From the NCBI GenBank assembly GCA_024235695.1, contig JACKLX010000011.1, positions 1 through 64,000 of the forward strand: a stretch of 64,000 bases of DNA, in the 5' to 3' direction. This document shows positions 64,000 to 64,000 of the stretch, piece by piece (the stretch's first letter is position 1; the number at the start of each line of letters is the position of its first letter). This DNA comes from Accumulibacter sp. GTDB taxonomy: Bacteria > Pseudomonadota > Gammaproteobacteria > Burkholderiales > Rhodocyclaceae. Below the pieces are notes generated by a model. It had not been told where the DNA came from. It saw nothing but the letters and a program-made list of their open reading frames with translations, and searched no databases. Position numbers and translations under genes: made by a program.

Positions 64000-64000
64000 C

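Overview
The window is high-GC DNA with the gene content of a betaproteobacterium. NnrU, DUF2788, DUF2189, a yciB-yciI-bolA-PPIase run, PsiE and PEP-CTERM proteins are all present. Together with TIR/STAND/WD40 signalling proteins, the set resembles Rhodocyclales, possibly a Candidatus Accumulibacter relative. That placement is an inference from gene content; no rRNA or tRNA gene was found.

Layout. 1-1.0 kb is the end of an IS66 element that landed inside an IS1634-type transposase gene. 2-9.8 kb is a putative photo-oxidative/redox cluster. It holds an iron-sulfur photolyase (frameshifted), an FAD amine-oxidase-like protein, a Trp-rich protein, an SDR without its catalytic Tyr, DUF3429, an ABC1 kinase, CIA30 and a histidine phosphatase. 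10-13 kb mixes small genes with wrecks: an alpha/beta hydrolase cut by an amber codon and the nqrF-nqrM tail of a lost Na+-NQR operon. 13.2-16.7 kb carries a SOUL protein and a P2-type cation ATPase. 16.9-21.9 kb is a nested IS region. An intact-ended IS66 element with a DruA-like passenger, 19/22 inverted repeats and an exact 8-bp duplication sits inside an IS3-family orfA, beside a second truncated IS66 copy. 22-28 kb is accessory and decayed: a TumE/TumA-type toxin-antitoxin pair, a methyltransferase, a pilin relic, MocR and zinc-finger-like fragments, and a PEP-CTERM protein.

28.7-34.7 kb is a complete N-type ATPase operon without atpR (order D-C-Q-B-E-F-A-G), with nearly all genes overlapping by 4 bp. 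Immediately downstream, on the opposite strand, 35.1-41.8 kb is a three-gene TIR / STAND NTPase / TIR-WD40 operon. It is the best candidate in the window for an undescribed signalling or defence system. 42-47 kb has two more PEP-CTERM genes (one decayed), rlmA and an ene-reductase pseudogene.

47.4-64 kb is mostly ordinary, compact chromosome: DUF2189/DUF2788, NnrU, an SDR, NfeD-SPFH, PhyH-HIT, a patatin-like protein, DMT-nnr-HDAC, purL with promoter and terminator, and a yciB-yciI-bolA-PPIase operon. Start codons were chosen from ribosome binding sites and overlaps where possible. All function calls rest on motif recognition by eye, without database searches.
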